A stretch of 64,000 nt of DNA, from assembly GCA_963678675.1 (NCBI GenBank), contig OY783198.1, positions 15,462,085 through 15,526,084 on the forward strand, given 5' to 3'. Numbering within the stretch: the stretch's first letter is position 1; each line of letters opens with the position of its first letter. The position numbers and the translations under genes are program-made. The notes under the pieces were generated by a model. That model saw nothing but the letters and a program-made list of their open reading frames with translations, searched no databases and was not told where the DNA came from. This document shows, in pieces, positions 52,199 to 62,790 of the stretch. This stretch comes from Xiphydria camelus (lineage: Eukaryota > Arthropoda > Insecta > Hymenoptera > Xiphydriidae).

Positions 52199-52632
52199 GG
52201 CAAACATAATCTCGCTAGTATTAATTTTTATACGCACTTAAGCTTACTCCTATTTACATTTAATGTCAATCTACATTATTATTTTTACCTGCTTTACCTC
52301 ACATGCTCTTACTTAAATTGAATTGTATCTTATACCCAACTATTATTAGCATTTTTTTTCTTTTTAGTATTTAGTAATTAGCATAGCTTAGTATTTAGTA
52401 TTTATAGGACTTACTCATGCTTGTACACTGAGCTCTGACAAAAGCACATATTATTTGTTCTACTCTGAATAATAAACAACATCATCATCATCATCATCTC
52501 TCTCTCTCTCTCTCCCTCTGGCAAGCGTTAGTAAAGCGAGACTACACCGTTTCATTTCTCCTGCCCCCATCCCACTCTTTAGCCACATTCTGTATCATGC
52601 TTCGCGCTCTTTCTCTGTAGCAAGCGTCAGCG
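51850..52632. repeat. Repeat block with direct repeats and (CT)n
   Basis: CAGAAGACGGACAGAGGAGA occurs at ~51896 and ~52078. A ~110-bp segment (CAAGCGTTAGTAAAGCGAGA through CAAGCGTCAG) occurs at ~51962-52071 and again at ~52523-52629. A (CT)n tract fills 52133-52196, with another at 52497-52516 and a (CAT)n at 52482-52498. No protein is supported. The Ser-Leu-rich ORFs are microsatellite artefacts. It replaces the expected 5' LTR of the gypsy element. Confidence 0.7.
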
Positions 52633-52649
52633 AGGACGATAGATATTTT

Positions 52650-52759
52650 CGTTATAAGAGCGTGAAGCGCCGTTTTTAACGAGTGTGAAGTTTTCCGCAC
52701 GAGCGAAGCGAGTGCGGCAATCACACGAGTTAAAACGACGCGAAACGCCCTTATAACGA
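52650..52759. repeat. GC-rich inverted repeat
   Basis: 'CGTTATAAGAGCGTGAAGCG' pairs imperfectly with 'CGCGAAACGCCCTTATAACG', and an inner 'CGCACGAGCGAAGCGAGTGCG' is a hairpin. The inner part resembles in style the 'CTCGCTTCGCTCGGGC' hairpin of the 333-bp tandem repeats, although the overall sequences differ. Confidence 0.6.
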
Positions 52760-53520
52760 ATTCTATTTTTTGTCACTAAGTGTGAAATACGAGGTTGACG
52801 GGGTTGAGGACGCCCGTGAAACCGAGTTTTACGCACTGAGTGACGAAAAGAAGCATTCAGTTCTCCTGGCGCCATAAAGCGCGTGGTTAAAACCATTAAC
52901 CGTTTGCGCTCGGGCCGATTTTCGTAAGAGCGAATCAGCAGCTTGAGAATTCGCGAAGCGTTTTGTGAAGGAGGTAAGGAGGAAAATAACGCGAACACAC
53001 GAAAATAGATATATTCAGATGGATATGGAATACATATGCATGGAGAGCGATCTCAACTCCTCGAAACCAAGCGAACGAATGTGCACGCTGCAGCTTCGCT
53101 GTCACGCCGTCAATCCATCGTCTATGCATCGACCGGTCGTAGCCGAGACATAGCAACCATAAATCTATGGTCCCTATCATCTCTGCAGGCCCCTAAATGC
53201 GACGAGGGTAAACAGTTTCGGCGTCGAGGACCAAGACCCTCGAGTTCCTCCATGAATCGGGCGCCTACATTTGCAAATTATTGAGGGCTCAAAAATGTTT
53301 AATCCGCCACTCTCACTGCCACAATTTTTCTAGGCGTTTCAAGCGAATTCTAAGCTACGCTGATAATATGCTAACGCCGACCGAGCCTGTTCCATGGCAG
53401 TAATTGCAATAACAATAGTTTTGCGATAAGCGAGCGGCGCCGCTCCAGTGGATGCTAGCTACAGCCCAGGCGCCCTGGCGGCGCCGCTCGAGCGCCAAGG
53501 GTATTTCGGTTTATTCTTAC
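52760..53520. other. No gene seen; unexplained interior of copy 3
   Basis: Mixed GC content with short ORFs on both strands (52965-53284) that have no recognisable domains. A palindromic GC-rich stretch 'GAGCGGCGCCGCTC' and 'GGCGGCGCCGCTCGAGCG' lies at 53430-53500. Confidence 0.35.
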
Positions 53521-54245
53521 GAAACCTTTTTTGGGGGGATTTTCCTTAAAAAACGCTTTTCCGGTCAAAATTCGTGTTGGCAAATTTGATATTGTTCTAA
53601 TGCAAAAAACATATACAAAAGAAATTGCAAAACTACACCAAAACTTTCCCCTATTTGCCCTTTTCGGGCACCATTTGACTAGACTACAAGTGTTTCTTCA
53701 ATTCAGGGAAGAGATGGTAGTCACTTGGGACTATGTCTGGGCTCTATGGCGGGTGTGTGACAGTATCCCATCCAAATGTATTGATGAGATCGGTTGTTAC
53801 ACGAGCGATGTGGGGACGAGCGTTGTCCTGGTGGAAACGCACTCCCTTCGTGAGCATGCCTCTCCTTGTTTTGAAACGCGCGGCGAAGGTTGTTCAACGT
53901 CTCACAGTAGCGGTCCGCATTGACTTTTGTACCGGCAGGTATGAATTTGCACAACAATAACCCCTTCCTGTCCCAAAAGACACTCGCCATTATTTTGCCG
54001 GCAGGCAGTATTTGTTTGAACTTCCGCGGCTTCGGCGACTCTGGATGTTTCCAATGACGGGATTGTTGTTTCGTTTCCGGTGTCGTGTAATGGACCCAGG
54101 CCTCGTCCCCGTGCTCCGGTGACAATAAAATTCAAGAATTCCTTGCCATCGGTTTCGTAGGCCTGAAGAAATCCACGGGCTGCTGCAACACGTTGCTGTT
54201 TGTGGTCTTCCGTAAGCATTCTCGAAACCCACCTTGCACAAACTT

Positions 54246-54544
54246 TAGTATGAGGTACACCGGGACAAGTGGACCCTATATTTTTGCTTGTTCAATGTTT
54301 TTACTTAATTTCTTGGAGATACGGTCAATGGCTTCAATGAATTTTTGAAGAGTGCTTGGTAAAGATGTTTCCTATAAGGTAGATACAGTCTGTTAAGTAA
54401 GGGCGTATACGGAATTACTCACAATCGGTAAGTTATACGAATTTAAATCTTTGTTAGCAAGTTCAATGAACCTCTGCCTTTGGCGCTTCGATGCAAAAAA
54501 TTCAATCTATGTTGATCTAGTGTCTGAGAAACATAGAAATCACT
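54246..54544. other. Spacer between mariner and Tc1-type remnants
   Basis: No ORF is supported. 'GAGGTACACCGGGACAAGTG' at 54253 could be a decayed transposon terminus but has no matching partner in view. Confidence 0.35.
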
Positions 54545-55840
54545 ATGAGTAAAGTGCACGCGAAACGTTTGGAAGCCGTATTTCTTTGCAGGCACCCAAA
54601 AAGGTCAAAAATGGCAGTGGCGGCCAAGTAGGTACATTAAAAAGTCGAAGGCGTTTATTGAGAAGTGGGTGAATCGCTTTAAAGAGTCGACAAATTTCGA
54701 CGACTTTCCAGATCGTGGTTCAATAGGGGGGAAGGGTCGAAAAAGAATGAAAAACAGATCGTGACATTGTTTTCGCGGAATCCTGACTTGTCCTTGCGGC
54801 AAGGGCAAGCGAAATTGAAGCAAAAAGGACTGGACGTATCGCACGTTACTATTCGTAAATATTTACGTGCAAATAATTTGAAATGGCGGAGTACATTGAA
54901 GAAACCACTGTTGTCCGAAACACGCTGCCGAACGATTCTCCTGGGCCCAGGAAAACATTGATCGTGACTGGAGTAATGTAGTTTTTTCTGATGAAGCTTC
55001 TGTTTGCGGTTTTATAAGTATTCCATGGGCATGGTGTTTCTCCCCAGACCAGTTCGTCCAGCGCACCGTTAAACATCTGTAAGTTTTAAACGCTTAGCGC
55101 CAAAACTTAGTCGCGCGACACTAGCGATCGGGCGACCAACACATGAGTTACTCCTCAACGGAGAGGGCAGTACATTAGTTGGCTCCGAGCTGTAAACATC
55201 GTGATAAGCCTAACTAAGATACATCCGATCGTCAATAACTTTCGCAAATTAAAGACAATTGTATTGATTTAGGTAGGTGTTAAACTGTAGGTTTATGGTT
55301 ATGTTTAATGCGTAAGACTCTGTAAATAATTGTAATATAGTTTTCAGCAACTACATCTTACATTGTCTGAGTTCTACAACCTAAATCAATCCCCTGGTTA
55401 AATTTCTGATTTCGAAATTTACACATCCAATCAAGGTGCATCTTTGGGGCTGCTTCTCAAAGAAGGGTTTTGGCGTTTTGCACCTCTTTACCGAAAACCT
55501 CAATGCTCCTAAGATGGTCAAAATTTACAAGAAAGCCTTGATACTGACCGCCGAACGTCAATTCAGCACAAAAGACGAAGAATGGATATTGCAGGAGGAC
55601 AATGATCCCAAACACCGGAGCCAACTGTGTACTGACTGGAAACGAAAAAATGGCATCATCACACTACATTAGCCTTCACAATCACCTGATGCTAATCCAA
55701 TCGAAAATGTCTGGGCCTACATCAAGCAGAAGCTTCGAGGAAAACGTGTCTTCACTGTGAAGCAGCTATCCCGAAAAATGCGACGCATTTGGAAGGCACT
55801 TCCCCGCGAATATGCCGAAAATTCTGTACACACTTTCTAC
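54545..55840 (+). pseudogene. Tc1-type transposase, frameshifted and split by a solo LTR
   Basis: From ATG at 54545 (MSKVHAKRLEAVFL) through a helix-turn-helix-like part, FSRNPDLSLRQGQAKLKQKG, 'VSHVTIRKYLR', 'NVVFSDEASVCGF' (first Asp), then after the LTR 'KVHLWGCFSKKGFG', LQEDNDPKHRSQL (second Asp), 'SPDANPIENVWAYIKQKL' (third acid) and 'ALPREYAENSVHTFY'. This matches Tc1-family DD34D/E transposases that cut and paste DNA at TA sites. Several frameshifts and stops occur (after IGG near 54730, near 54910, at 55670). No terminal repeats are identified. Confidence 0.85.
55078..55423. mobile_element. Solo LTR, 346 bp
   Basis: Begins TGTAAGTTTT and ends AATTTACA (TG...CA with TGTAA/TTACA inverted ends). 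Flanked by CATC at 55074-55077 and 55424-55427. It separates 'RTVKH' from 'KVHLWGC' of the Tc1-type transposase, so the empty site is known. No internal retroelement sequence is left, as after LTR-LTR recombination. Family not determined: the sequence differs from both other LTRs in the window. Confidence 0.8.
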
Positions 55841-56114
55841 TGTTAGCGCCACTGGCATTTGGTGTCGACGTTTGAATTTCGCGGAGAGGACGCCTGTTCA
55901 CTTGTGTGTATCGCCCGTCGAGAGGGGGGGACACTAGCAACCTGGTGGCCTGGCGAAGAAGACGTCGAGCGCGACGAGGAGTTTCTTTTTGATTATTTGA
56001 ATTCGTTCGATCACGTTAATCACGTTATTTTTGCTTAATTGTGTTCTTTAAATAAATTCCGTTCGAGTTGTGTCGAGTGGTTGTGTAAGAGTGGTGCACA
56101 GAGTGGTTCTAACA
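55841..56114 (+). repeat. 5' LTR of a second gypsy element
   Basis: 274 bp beginning TGTTAGCGCC and ending TTCTAACA (perfect TGTTAG/CTAACA ends). After it comes the leader 'GCAGCGGTGGGATTCCCC', and, once the inserted transposon is removed, gag. A 'TTAAATAAATTCCG' near 56047 could serve as a polyadenylation or TATA-like site. It directly follows the end of the Tc1-type transposase. Confidence 0.75.
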
Positions 56115-56950
56115 GCAGCGGTGGGATTCCCCTCATTTCCTCTCCTTTGTTTCGAATAACACAGGCACACAAAAAAAAGTTCCTGTTCCCGGAACTAGAC
56201 CAGTATATCTTTATGTTTTTGAGATCGCTGAATCCGAATCCGGTATCCGTTTATCTCCATCACGTCACGTTCAAGGTCATTTCAAGGTCAAATCCTGGAA
56301 AAAATAGTCAAATCGATTCAAATTATTATTTCTATATATCTTTGGGGTCGCTGAATCCAAATCCGATATCCGTTTGATCTGACAAGGTCAAAATCAAGGT
56401 CATTTCAAGGTCAAATGTATTTATTCTCCCAAAAATGAATTTTTTTACTGCAGATTCTGAAAGAACGGGAAATTTTACGTCTAGATATGTATCCCATTTT
56501 TTTGATAACATAACCCCTAAGGTCATTTCAAGGTCACTTTATATTATTGTATGGAAGGTTCATATGACAATTGCAAAAATAAGAAAATGTGTTCACGAGA
56601 ATAAACTACCACGTCAATATGTTTTCGAGGTCACTGAGTTAGAATCCGAGGTTCGTTTGCCACCAGTATGTCAGGGTCAAGTTCATTTCAAGGTCAAATC
56701 CAGCAAAAATGTTCAAATCTTTTCGCATCATCACTCCGTTATATTTTTGGAGTCGCTGGAACGTGTATTTTGTATTTCACTCTGCTACTTCTTCATCATT
56801 TCGCCTTCTTTTATAACGTACTCATTTATTCTCAAAAGATCTGTGCAAGGGATTTCTCTTGCGTTTTTCCCTTTTCCGCGCTTTCTCTCTGCAAAATCCA
56901 ACAGAAATCTGCCATCATGTTTTCATCCCATCTACCCTGAAATCTTCGTT

Positions 56951-58889
56951 CTACATCTTTAAAATCTTGGTGGAAACGTTCTCCTTGTTCTTCACTGAAA
57001 TTGTGCCAACGTTATCTGGAAATTCGTCCACATGACTGTCCACCATATGTAATTTTAAACTCATGTTACATTCCAATCTCCTGAAATTCTCAACCATATC
57101 AGATATTATTTTGTTGTAGTCCGGGCTCTTATGATTGCCTAGAAAATTACTACATACTTTCTTGAAGCTGACCCACGCATTCTTCTCAATAGAGCTCATT
57201 TGAGTTATGAAGTAGTTGTCTCTAAACATTTTTCTGATCTGAGGTCCATCGAATACTCCCGCGCCTACTTTAGCATCAGATAGACCTGGAAATTGATCTC
57301 GTAAGTATTTGTAACAATCGTTTTCTTTATTCAACGCTTTGACGAATTGTTTCATGAGTCCTAACTCGATATGTAATGGAGGTATCAATACCTTCTTTGA
57401 ATCTATCAACGGCTGCTGTAAGATATTGTCGGATCCTACAATAAAGGATGTTCTAGGTTCCCAAACTTTTTTCACGGATGATTTTGTTAATCTCTACTAT
57501 CCCATTTACAAAGATAACACGGTTTTTTTGTATAGCCAGATTGCTGTCCCAGAATCATTGTGAGGATTTTAAAATCTCCGCAAACTTGCCATTTGTGGCC
57601 ATCATATTTTATTGCTGTTAATAGAGTTTTCAAACATTCATACGATTCATTCATAACAGTCGAATGCGCAACTGGTATTGGTGCGTATATATTAGTATTG
57701 TGGAGTAAGACTGCTTTGAGACTACGTTTACTAGAATCGATAAAAAGTCTCCATTGATCAGCACTATAAGTATCGGGCTTTAATTCGTCGATTAATCCTT
57801 TGACATTATTACAATAAACGAGAGACTTATTTGAATTACGAGAGAAAAAGCTCCTAAATTGTTGTTCTCTTGTCCTATAAAACGTTACCTTCGTTTTCTT
57901 CACTCTTCAGCAGATTTCTCTTTTTTAACGTAGAAGCACAGTACTCGGCAACATCTGTCGGCAACCCCATGTTACGAATGAAATCATTCAGTTCTTCCTG
58001 TGAGAACAATTGAGGCTTTTTATTCTTACAACCCGTTAGAACCTATTCATGAGAATCATCTTCAGTTTCACTTTGTCATCATTCGTTTGGCCATCTTCGC
58101 TGCCACTTTCATTTCCGCTCATATATCTCTCATCGTCATTATCAGTTTCATTTTCACTCGTGTAACTTTCATCTTCGCTATCAGTTCCACTCACATAGCT
58201 CTTATCTCTATTATTATCATCGTACTGTTCATCCTCATTCACACAATCTCTACGCTGATCTATATTTTCTCTTTCAACGTTTGCTTTAATCTCGTCTATT
58301 TCCATTCCATCTGAACTAAAATTCCGTTTATTTGTATTGTCCTCGTTGGAAATAGCAGGTAGTATGACACTCGTAACGTCAGCATACTTTATATGTGATT
58401 TATTTTTCATATTGTACCCAGTTAGATATGTTTTGCAGAAATAACAATCTTTTCTAGATTGCGCTTTGGTCCAATGTATTGGTATAAGAAAATTGAGATA
58501 TTTCTTGTCTCGAGATTTATCATAACGATGAAACATTGTGTTACAAGAAGCACAAATGATGTGTGGTACCCAATCATTGCCTTCATCTATCATGTGTTCA
58601 AATCAAAACAATCCTTATACATATTCCTTATACGCTCTGAAATACGTTTGCGATTCTTTGATGCTTCATACTTACCACAAACATAGCAAAATGAATTTGG
58701 ATCCTTATTGCATATGTGATCCGAACTTGTAGTGATAGACTCTACAGTGGCCAAGTTTTCCACCAATGCAGAGCTGCGGTCGCTTGATGACGACGATTGC
58801 GGGCCCGCTTGCTTACCCAGACCAACCGCCGATACTAGGGTTCCTTGTGAGAACCCCTGTATCGTAACACATTTCCGTGTGCCTGCCAT
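56951..58889 (-). pseudogene. Repeated insect 'uncharacterized' transposon protein, frameshifted
   Basis: Read in pieces on the minus strand: N-terminal zinc-binding part (FCYVCGKYEASKNRKRISER, CASCNTMFHRY, 'FLIPIHWTKAQSRKDCYFC'), an Asp/Glu/Asn-rich linker, TDVAEYCASTLKKRNLL, 'FYRTREQQFRSFF', 'WRLFIDSSKRSLKAVLLHN', 'KWQVCGDFKILTMILGQQ', SGYTKKPCYLCKWDSRD, then 'PPLHIELGLMKQFVKALNKE' and 'CNMSLKLHMVDSHVDEFPDN'. This is a protein family found in many copies in insect, cnidarian and fish genomes, consistent with a transposase. The acids in IDSSKRS, GDFKIL and SHVDEF are possible catalytic residues. At least four frameshifts (near 58590, 57895, 57480) inactivate it. Confidence 0.7.
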
Positions 58890-58899
58890 GACGGCTTGG

Positions 58900-59432
58900 A
58901 CGCCTTCTCATCCAGGGATTTTGCCGGAAAAATAAACAATAAAAAAACCGTTGCCCGCCGTCACCGCGTGGAGGTACCCTGGGTGCAGGCACACCAAACA
59001 TATTCGCTGTATCAAATTTACAACGATGAGCTCCAATTCACTTGAATTGAGAGATCACGTGACTGGATTTCAAAATTTATTTTGCGGTACGAGAACAGAT
59101 TTATTCTCGCTCGGAACTGACTGAGTTGATGCATGGAAAAAAGAACTTGGCAGATCTCCAAACAGACCTCCGCGTCTTTTAAACGTCAAAGACGTGTACC
59201 GCTCAACGGATCATTCGGTCATGGACGCCGATCCGCGGTAATGCATTGAAGACACGAGAGAGCTAGGAAACCGCCATAGGCGACAGCCTTCCGACTGACC
59301 GCTCCGTCACGGCCTCTCTTACTACAGACCCGAGCCGGAGCGATCGAAGCTCCGCTATCCACTCCTTGACTCGGCGCCCTATGAGTGGAAACACGTCGAC
59401 CGGCACTCCCATGGAGGGGGTCAGGTTGGACT
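58900..59432. other. Non-coding interior of the 3.7-kb transposon
   Basis: GC-richer sequence upstream of the decayed gene. It could hold its promoter or 5' exon, but no ORF or splice site is convincing. Confidence 0.35.
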
Positions 59433-61297
59433 TTAGATTAGAACATTTTTGCTAGATTTGACCTTGAAATGACCTTGGGGGTTATGTTATCAACAAAATT
59501 GAATACATGTCTAGGCGTAAAATTTCCCGTTCTCTCAGAATCTGCAGTCAAAAATTCATTTTTGGCAGAATAAATACATCTGACATTGAAATGACCTTGA
59601 ATTTGACCTTGTCGGATCAAACGGACATCGGATTTGGATTCACCGACCTCAAAAATATATAGGAATAATAATTTGAATCGATTTGACTATTTTTCCAGGA
59701 TTTGACCTTGAAATCACCTTGAACGTGACGTGATGGAGACAAACGGATACCGGATTCGGATTCAGCAACCTCAAAAACAAAGATATACTGGTCTGGTTGC
59801 GGGAACAGGAGCTTTTTTTTTGTGTGCCTGTGTAATAGATGCAGCGCAGTTGGTCGAAATTTTGAAGTCGGTGTCGAGGACGAGTCGACTGAGACCGGAC
59901 CAGGTGGATCTGCCGTTCTTTCGACCCGAGGTGGATGAGGCTAAGGTTTGGATTGAATAGGTCGAACAGATTAAGAACGAAAGCGAGATATTTCAGCTGC
60001 AATTAACGGTGAGAGTTGGTCGCTATTTGCTTCACGAATCTAAAGCTTGATTTGAAAATTGATATCCGTGAAAGAGAGATTGGGCGACTTTTAAAAATGA
60101 CTTTTTGGAATCGTTTCGGCCCAGGAAAATTCTGGGGCGATTGCTTTCGGAGGCTTCAAGTTGATCTAGTGCTTCTTTTAATGCGTACACCGCATATGTA
60201 CGTAGAAAGGTGGCGTTATTGAAGAATTTGCGTGCTAATTGGAAAGAGGAGGACTTGATCGAGATTGTTGTTTATGGCATTAACGATAGCAGAGTGCAAG
60301 AGTCTGTTACCACACGTAATCTTAGATCGATTGGCGAATTAAGTTCGTTCCTGTACTTTTGCTAACAATAGGTTCGTTCGCACAGCAGTTACAAATCGTT
60401 GGCAATTGGACGACGCATGCGCAGTTCGTTAAAAGCGTTCGCACAGGAGCAAACCCAAACTGCTGATCGAAAGTTAGGTGTTCGTACAGAAAAAAATCAG
60501 GAGTCAGAACCCAATTTCCAACCGTCAGAAAAATCCGCTGACTCTCACCAAATTTTTGGTTTGGAGTCTGCGCAGTGCGTGCTCCTTGTTTGTGTTTGTG
60601 TCTAACCTCAACTTTATGCATTTTCTTCACTGATCTATGCTGTGCATCGGTTGACGGTTTTATGATAGTAACAGTTTAGGTTATGTGAACAATTTCACGT
60701 GTAAAATTGCATGATTAGGGTAAATGGGGTAAACCATCCAGTTATTGGACACTTTGCACTTATTGGACAATCTGATTTAAATAAAAAAAAACAAGATTTC
60801 CAGTTTTTACTTAAATAAATATTATTAAAAACCGTACCTAGCTTATTAATTCTTGACTGTCCAATAACTAAATTTTTGACTTTATCCCAGTTTTTTATTG
60901 TTGAAAATTATATTCTTTCAAACTCTTAAAATTGTAAGTTACTAGAATGTAAAGCCAATATATTTTCAATTAAAACAAGCCACTACTCATATCTCTAGGT
61001 AGAAAAATATCTTCTTAACACCTTTCTTAATATTCTGTTATAATTTTTTCTGTTAGACAAATTTTACGTTAATATCTGTTTTTGATAAATTTATTAGTAC
61101 CATTTTTATTTACTATGGAATAATTAATTTATCAGCCAGATTAAAAAAAGGTAATATATACACAAAGAGATGCAGAAAAGAACAAACATAATGTTATAGG
61201 CTGAAAGGAACATCGTAAGTAAAAAATATAAGTAGACAAAGAGATTAAAGTATGTATAAATATCGCCAGAATATAGATGACAGAAAAACGCGATAAG

Positions 61298-61535
61298 AGC
61301 TGTTGAAAACCAAAATGGTGTAAGTCACATTTCATGTAAGCTGAGATTATTTGAGTGCAAAGTTAAGCACAATTTGAAAAATCTGTCTAGATGATACAAA
61401 CAGATATTTTAAATCGTACACATATCTGTTTTATATCATCTAGACAGATTTTTCAAATTGTACTTAACTTTGCAGTCAAATAATCCCAGCTTACATGAAA
61501 TGTCACTTACACCATTCTGGTTTTCAACGGCTCAT
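61298..61535. mobile_element. Hairpin MITE, ~0.24 kb
   Basis: GAGCTGTTGAAAACCAAAAT, then 'GTGTAAGTCACATTTCATGT', is mirrored by the right half ending 'GGTTTTCAACGGCTC'. The arms are ~110 bp around 'CTGTCTAGATGATA' and its inverse. It is non-coding. Confidence 0.8.
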
Positions 61536-61679
61536 ATGTAAACGAATATAAAAGGAACAATATCGTGCAGAACGTTATCGTAGAAATTGCATGGCCAATG
61601 CACTGGAGAAAACTTGCACACTGCTTTCACAAATGGTAGATATCGTTGTCGAAGAGTCTTCAGGAGATGTGGAGCCAAA

Positions 61680-62170
61680 TCTTCAATGACGACTGGATTG
61701 CTCTGCATGGTCGGTCCTGCGATGTAGCCCGTGCTCTTATACTCCTTCTTCTGATCTGAAATACAAATTCGATATAATACTCCTCATAAAATATTAATTT
61801 TTTTTTTCGCTGACTACTGTTAAACTCAGGTACTTTACTCACTCGATAGCCCAGCTGTCGCGCCGACCAATGCCTCCAGTGTCCTTTCTATGTTGCTTCG
61901 CCTCCAAGGCGATGGAATATCTGGCCTTCCTGAAGCTCGCGTACATCCCCTCCAGTCTATTCTTTCATTTTGGCTGCATCAATGAAGCTAATCTGCAACA
62001 TGATGAAAAACGAGCACATGAGACGATAAAGAAATTCATTCTATCTGCCTCCTGCAAATAATTTCATTACATTAATTATTAATACTTACCCTTTTATGCA
62101 GGAAGCTGGATAATCCTTATTTTCCGCTTGTAGGTCCTTATTCCAAAGATCTTGCCCCGAATATTTTAAT
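61680..62170 (-). pseudogene. Possible spliced gene remnant inside the hAT-like element
   Basis: Candidate exons on the minus strand: (1) SGQDLWNKDLQAENKDYPAS up to a donor AAAGG|GTAAGT near 62090; (2) after acceptor GTTGCAG near 62010, 'LASLMQPK', a stop, 'KNRLEGMYASFRKARYSIAL' and 'EAKQHRKDTGGIGRRDSWAI' to donor GTGAGT near 61840; (3) after acceptor TTTCAG near 61757, a short end. Splice phases of exons 1 and 2 agree (both phase 2). I recognise no domain. It could be captured host exons or part of a transposon gene. Confidence 0.35.
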
Positions 62171-62790
62171 TAATAACACGCGTTAACGTTAAACGCTGAC
62201 GGCTTCTTAACCAAAAAATCACACGCGAATCGAACTGACAGCTCGCAGAAGCTCGCCTTCTTCTGTGGTGTCGATGGAGGTTATGACACGATATGTAAAG
62301 ATAAAGTCACAAGTTCACGCCAGGTGGCAGATAAATCGTTGAAAATCACCGTTCGCAGAGCACAAAATCAGAATTCAGTTTGAAATCGGTTTCCAACCGC
62401 ACATGCGCAGACAAAAATTTCCAACCAGTCACAAACTGCGCTGTGCGAACAAAGCTAATAAGACGGTACCAGATGAATTGGTAGGCAAACGAGAACGCGA
62501 ACCGATGACATCACCGAAGCGGCCGTGCTTAGATCAAACACAAACAAACGGCCGAAACTGCTTTAAGTGCGGTCGTATCGGGCACACTCAGCGCAATTGT
62601 CACTCGAATATTTCTTCGCGGACTCCGAACCCTTCGTTTACGTCATCTAATAGGTTCGTTAACAACAGCGAAGAAAAAACGCAAGCTGAACGGTGTAGTT
62701 TTTGTTTTAAGCAAGGCCACAAAGAGGAGAGCTGTTTCATCAAAAGGAGCATAGGCCAGACAACATAGGCCAAAAAAGGGGGTGTAGGCG

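Larger units (their letters stand above)
45928..53686 (+). mobile_element. Academ-like DNA transposon with nested insertions (copy 3)
   Basis: Termini TAGTCCAGTCAAATAG and (inverted) TAGTCTAGTCAAATGG share inner arms such as GAAAGTTTTGG, 'GTAGTTTTGCAATTTC' and AAAAACGCTTTTCCGGTCAA with its inverse (46033-46053 and 53548-53568). The flanks are CAG (45925-45927) and CAA (53687-53689). The mariner target restores to a single CAA, so this is a 3-bp duplication with one mutated copy. A further end-like TAGTCTAGTCAAATGG at 46227 shows a second, nested or rearranged copy. Contents: the Academ-like C-terminal gene, a piggyBac start, a gypsy element, and simple and segmental repeats. Confidence 0.65.
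45705..54245 (-). pseudogene. Mariner transposase, split by Academ-like copy 3
   Basis: The minus strand at 53694-54241 reads mariner transposase: MLTEDHKQQRVAAARGF, DEAWVHY (first Asp), KQQSRHWKH, 'FHQDNARPH' (second Asp), 'SPDIVPSDYHLFPELKKH' (third Asp). The reading resumes at 45924 with 'LGGTHFGTGEELREGVLSYL' and reaches the 3' terminal repeat CGAGGGTTGTCCATAAAATA (45705, next to TA). The catalytic DD34D layout is visible but there are frameshifts and a stop in the HPPYSPD region. The N-terminal third and 5' terminal repeat are absent right of 54245. The split gives the empty site for copy 3. Confidence 0.85.
56159..59833 (-). mobile_element. TIR transposon with TCAAGGTCA-rich arms, 3.7 kb
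   Basis: Ends ACACAGGCACACAAAAAAAA and its inverse, each bordered by AATA (56155-56158 and 59834-59837), with ~390-bp arms. The arms contain many direct and inverted copies of TCAAGGTCA, for example 'CAAGGTCATTTCAAGGTCAA' at 56271, 56392, 56518 and 56675 and the mirrored set at 59455-59725. It carries one decayed minus-strand gene. It interrupts the gypsy leader just before gag. The superfamily is not assigned. Confidence 0.8.
60369..62453 (-). mobile_element. hAT-like element inserted in gag
   Basis: Ends GTTCGTTCGCACAGCAG and (inverted) TTTGTTCGCACAGCGCAG, flanked by GCTAACAA (60361-60368) and GCTAATAA (62454-62461), an 8-bp duplication with one change as used by hAT transposons. Both arms repeat 'TGCGCA', 'TTTCCAACC' and 'CGCACAG' motifs. 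The interior is AT-rich with a nested hairpin (61298-61535) and a possible spliced minus-strand gene remnant (61680-62170). Confidence 0.55.
56115..62790 (+). pseudogene. Gypsy gag, interrupted by two DNA transposons
   Basis: Leader 56115-56154, then insertion 56159-59833, then gag from about 59835: 'DAAQLVEILKSVSRTSRL', 'QVDLPFFRPEVDEAKVWIE', a stop at 59957, VEQIKNESEIFQLQ, 'ANWKEEDLIEIVVYGI'. It is interrupted at 60369-62453 by a hAT-like element and ends with two knuckles, CFKCGRIGHTQRNC and CSFCFKQGHKEESC (62560-62740). The expected start codon reads ATA GAT, possibly a mutated ATG GAT. No protease, RT or integrase follows, so the copy is truncated after gag. Gag would package element RNA. 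Confidence 0.75.

Noticed and set aside
51847..52321. Ser/Leu-rich ORFs of 94-120 aa
   Set aside because: They are translations of the (CT)n tract and direct repeats.
52935..53284. Four overlapping ORFs of 62-82 aa on both strands
   Set aside because: They overlap in all frames and lack domains, start context or splice signals.
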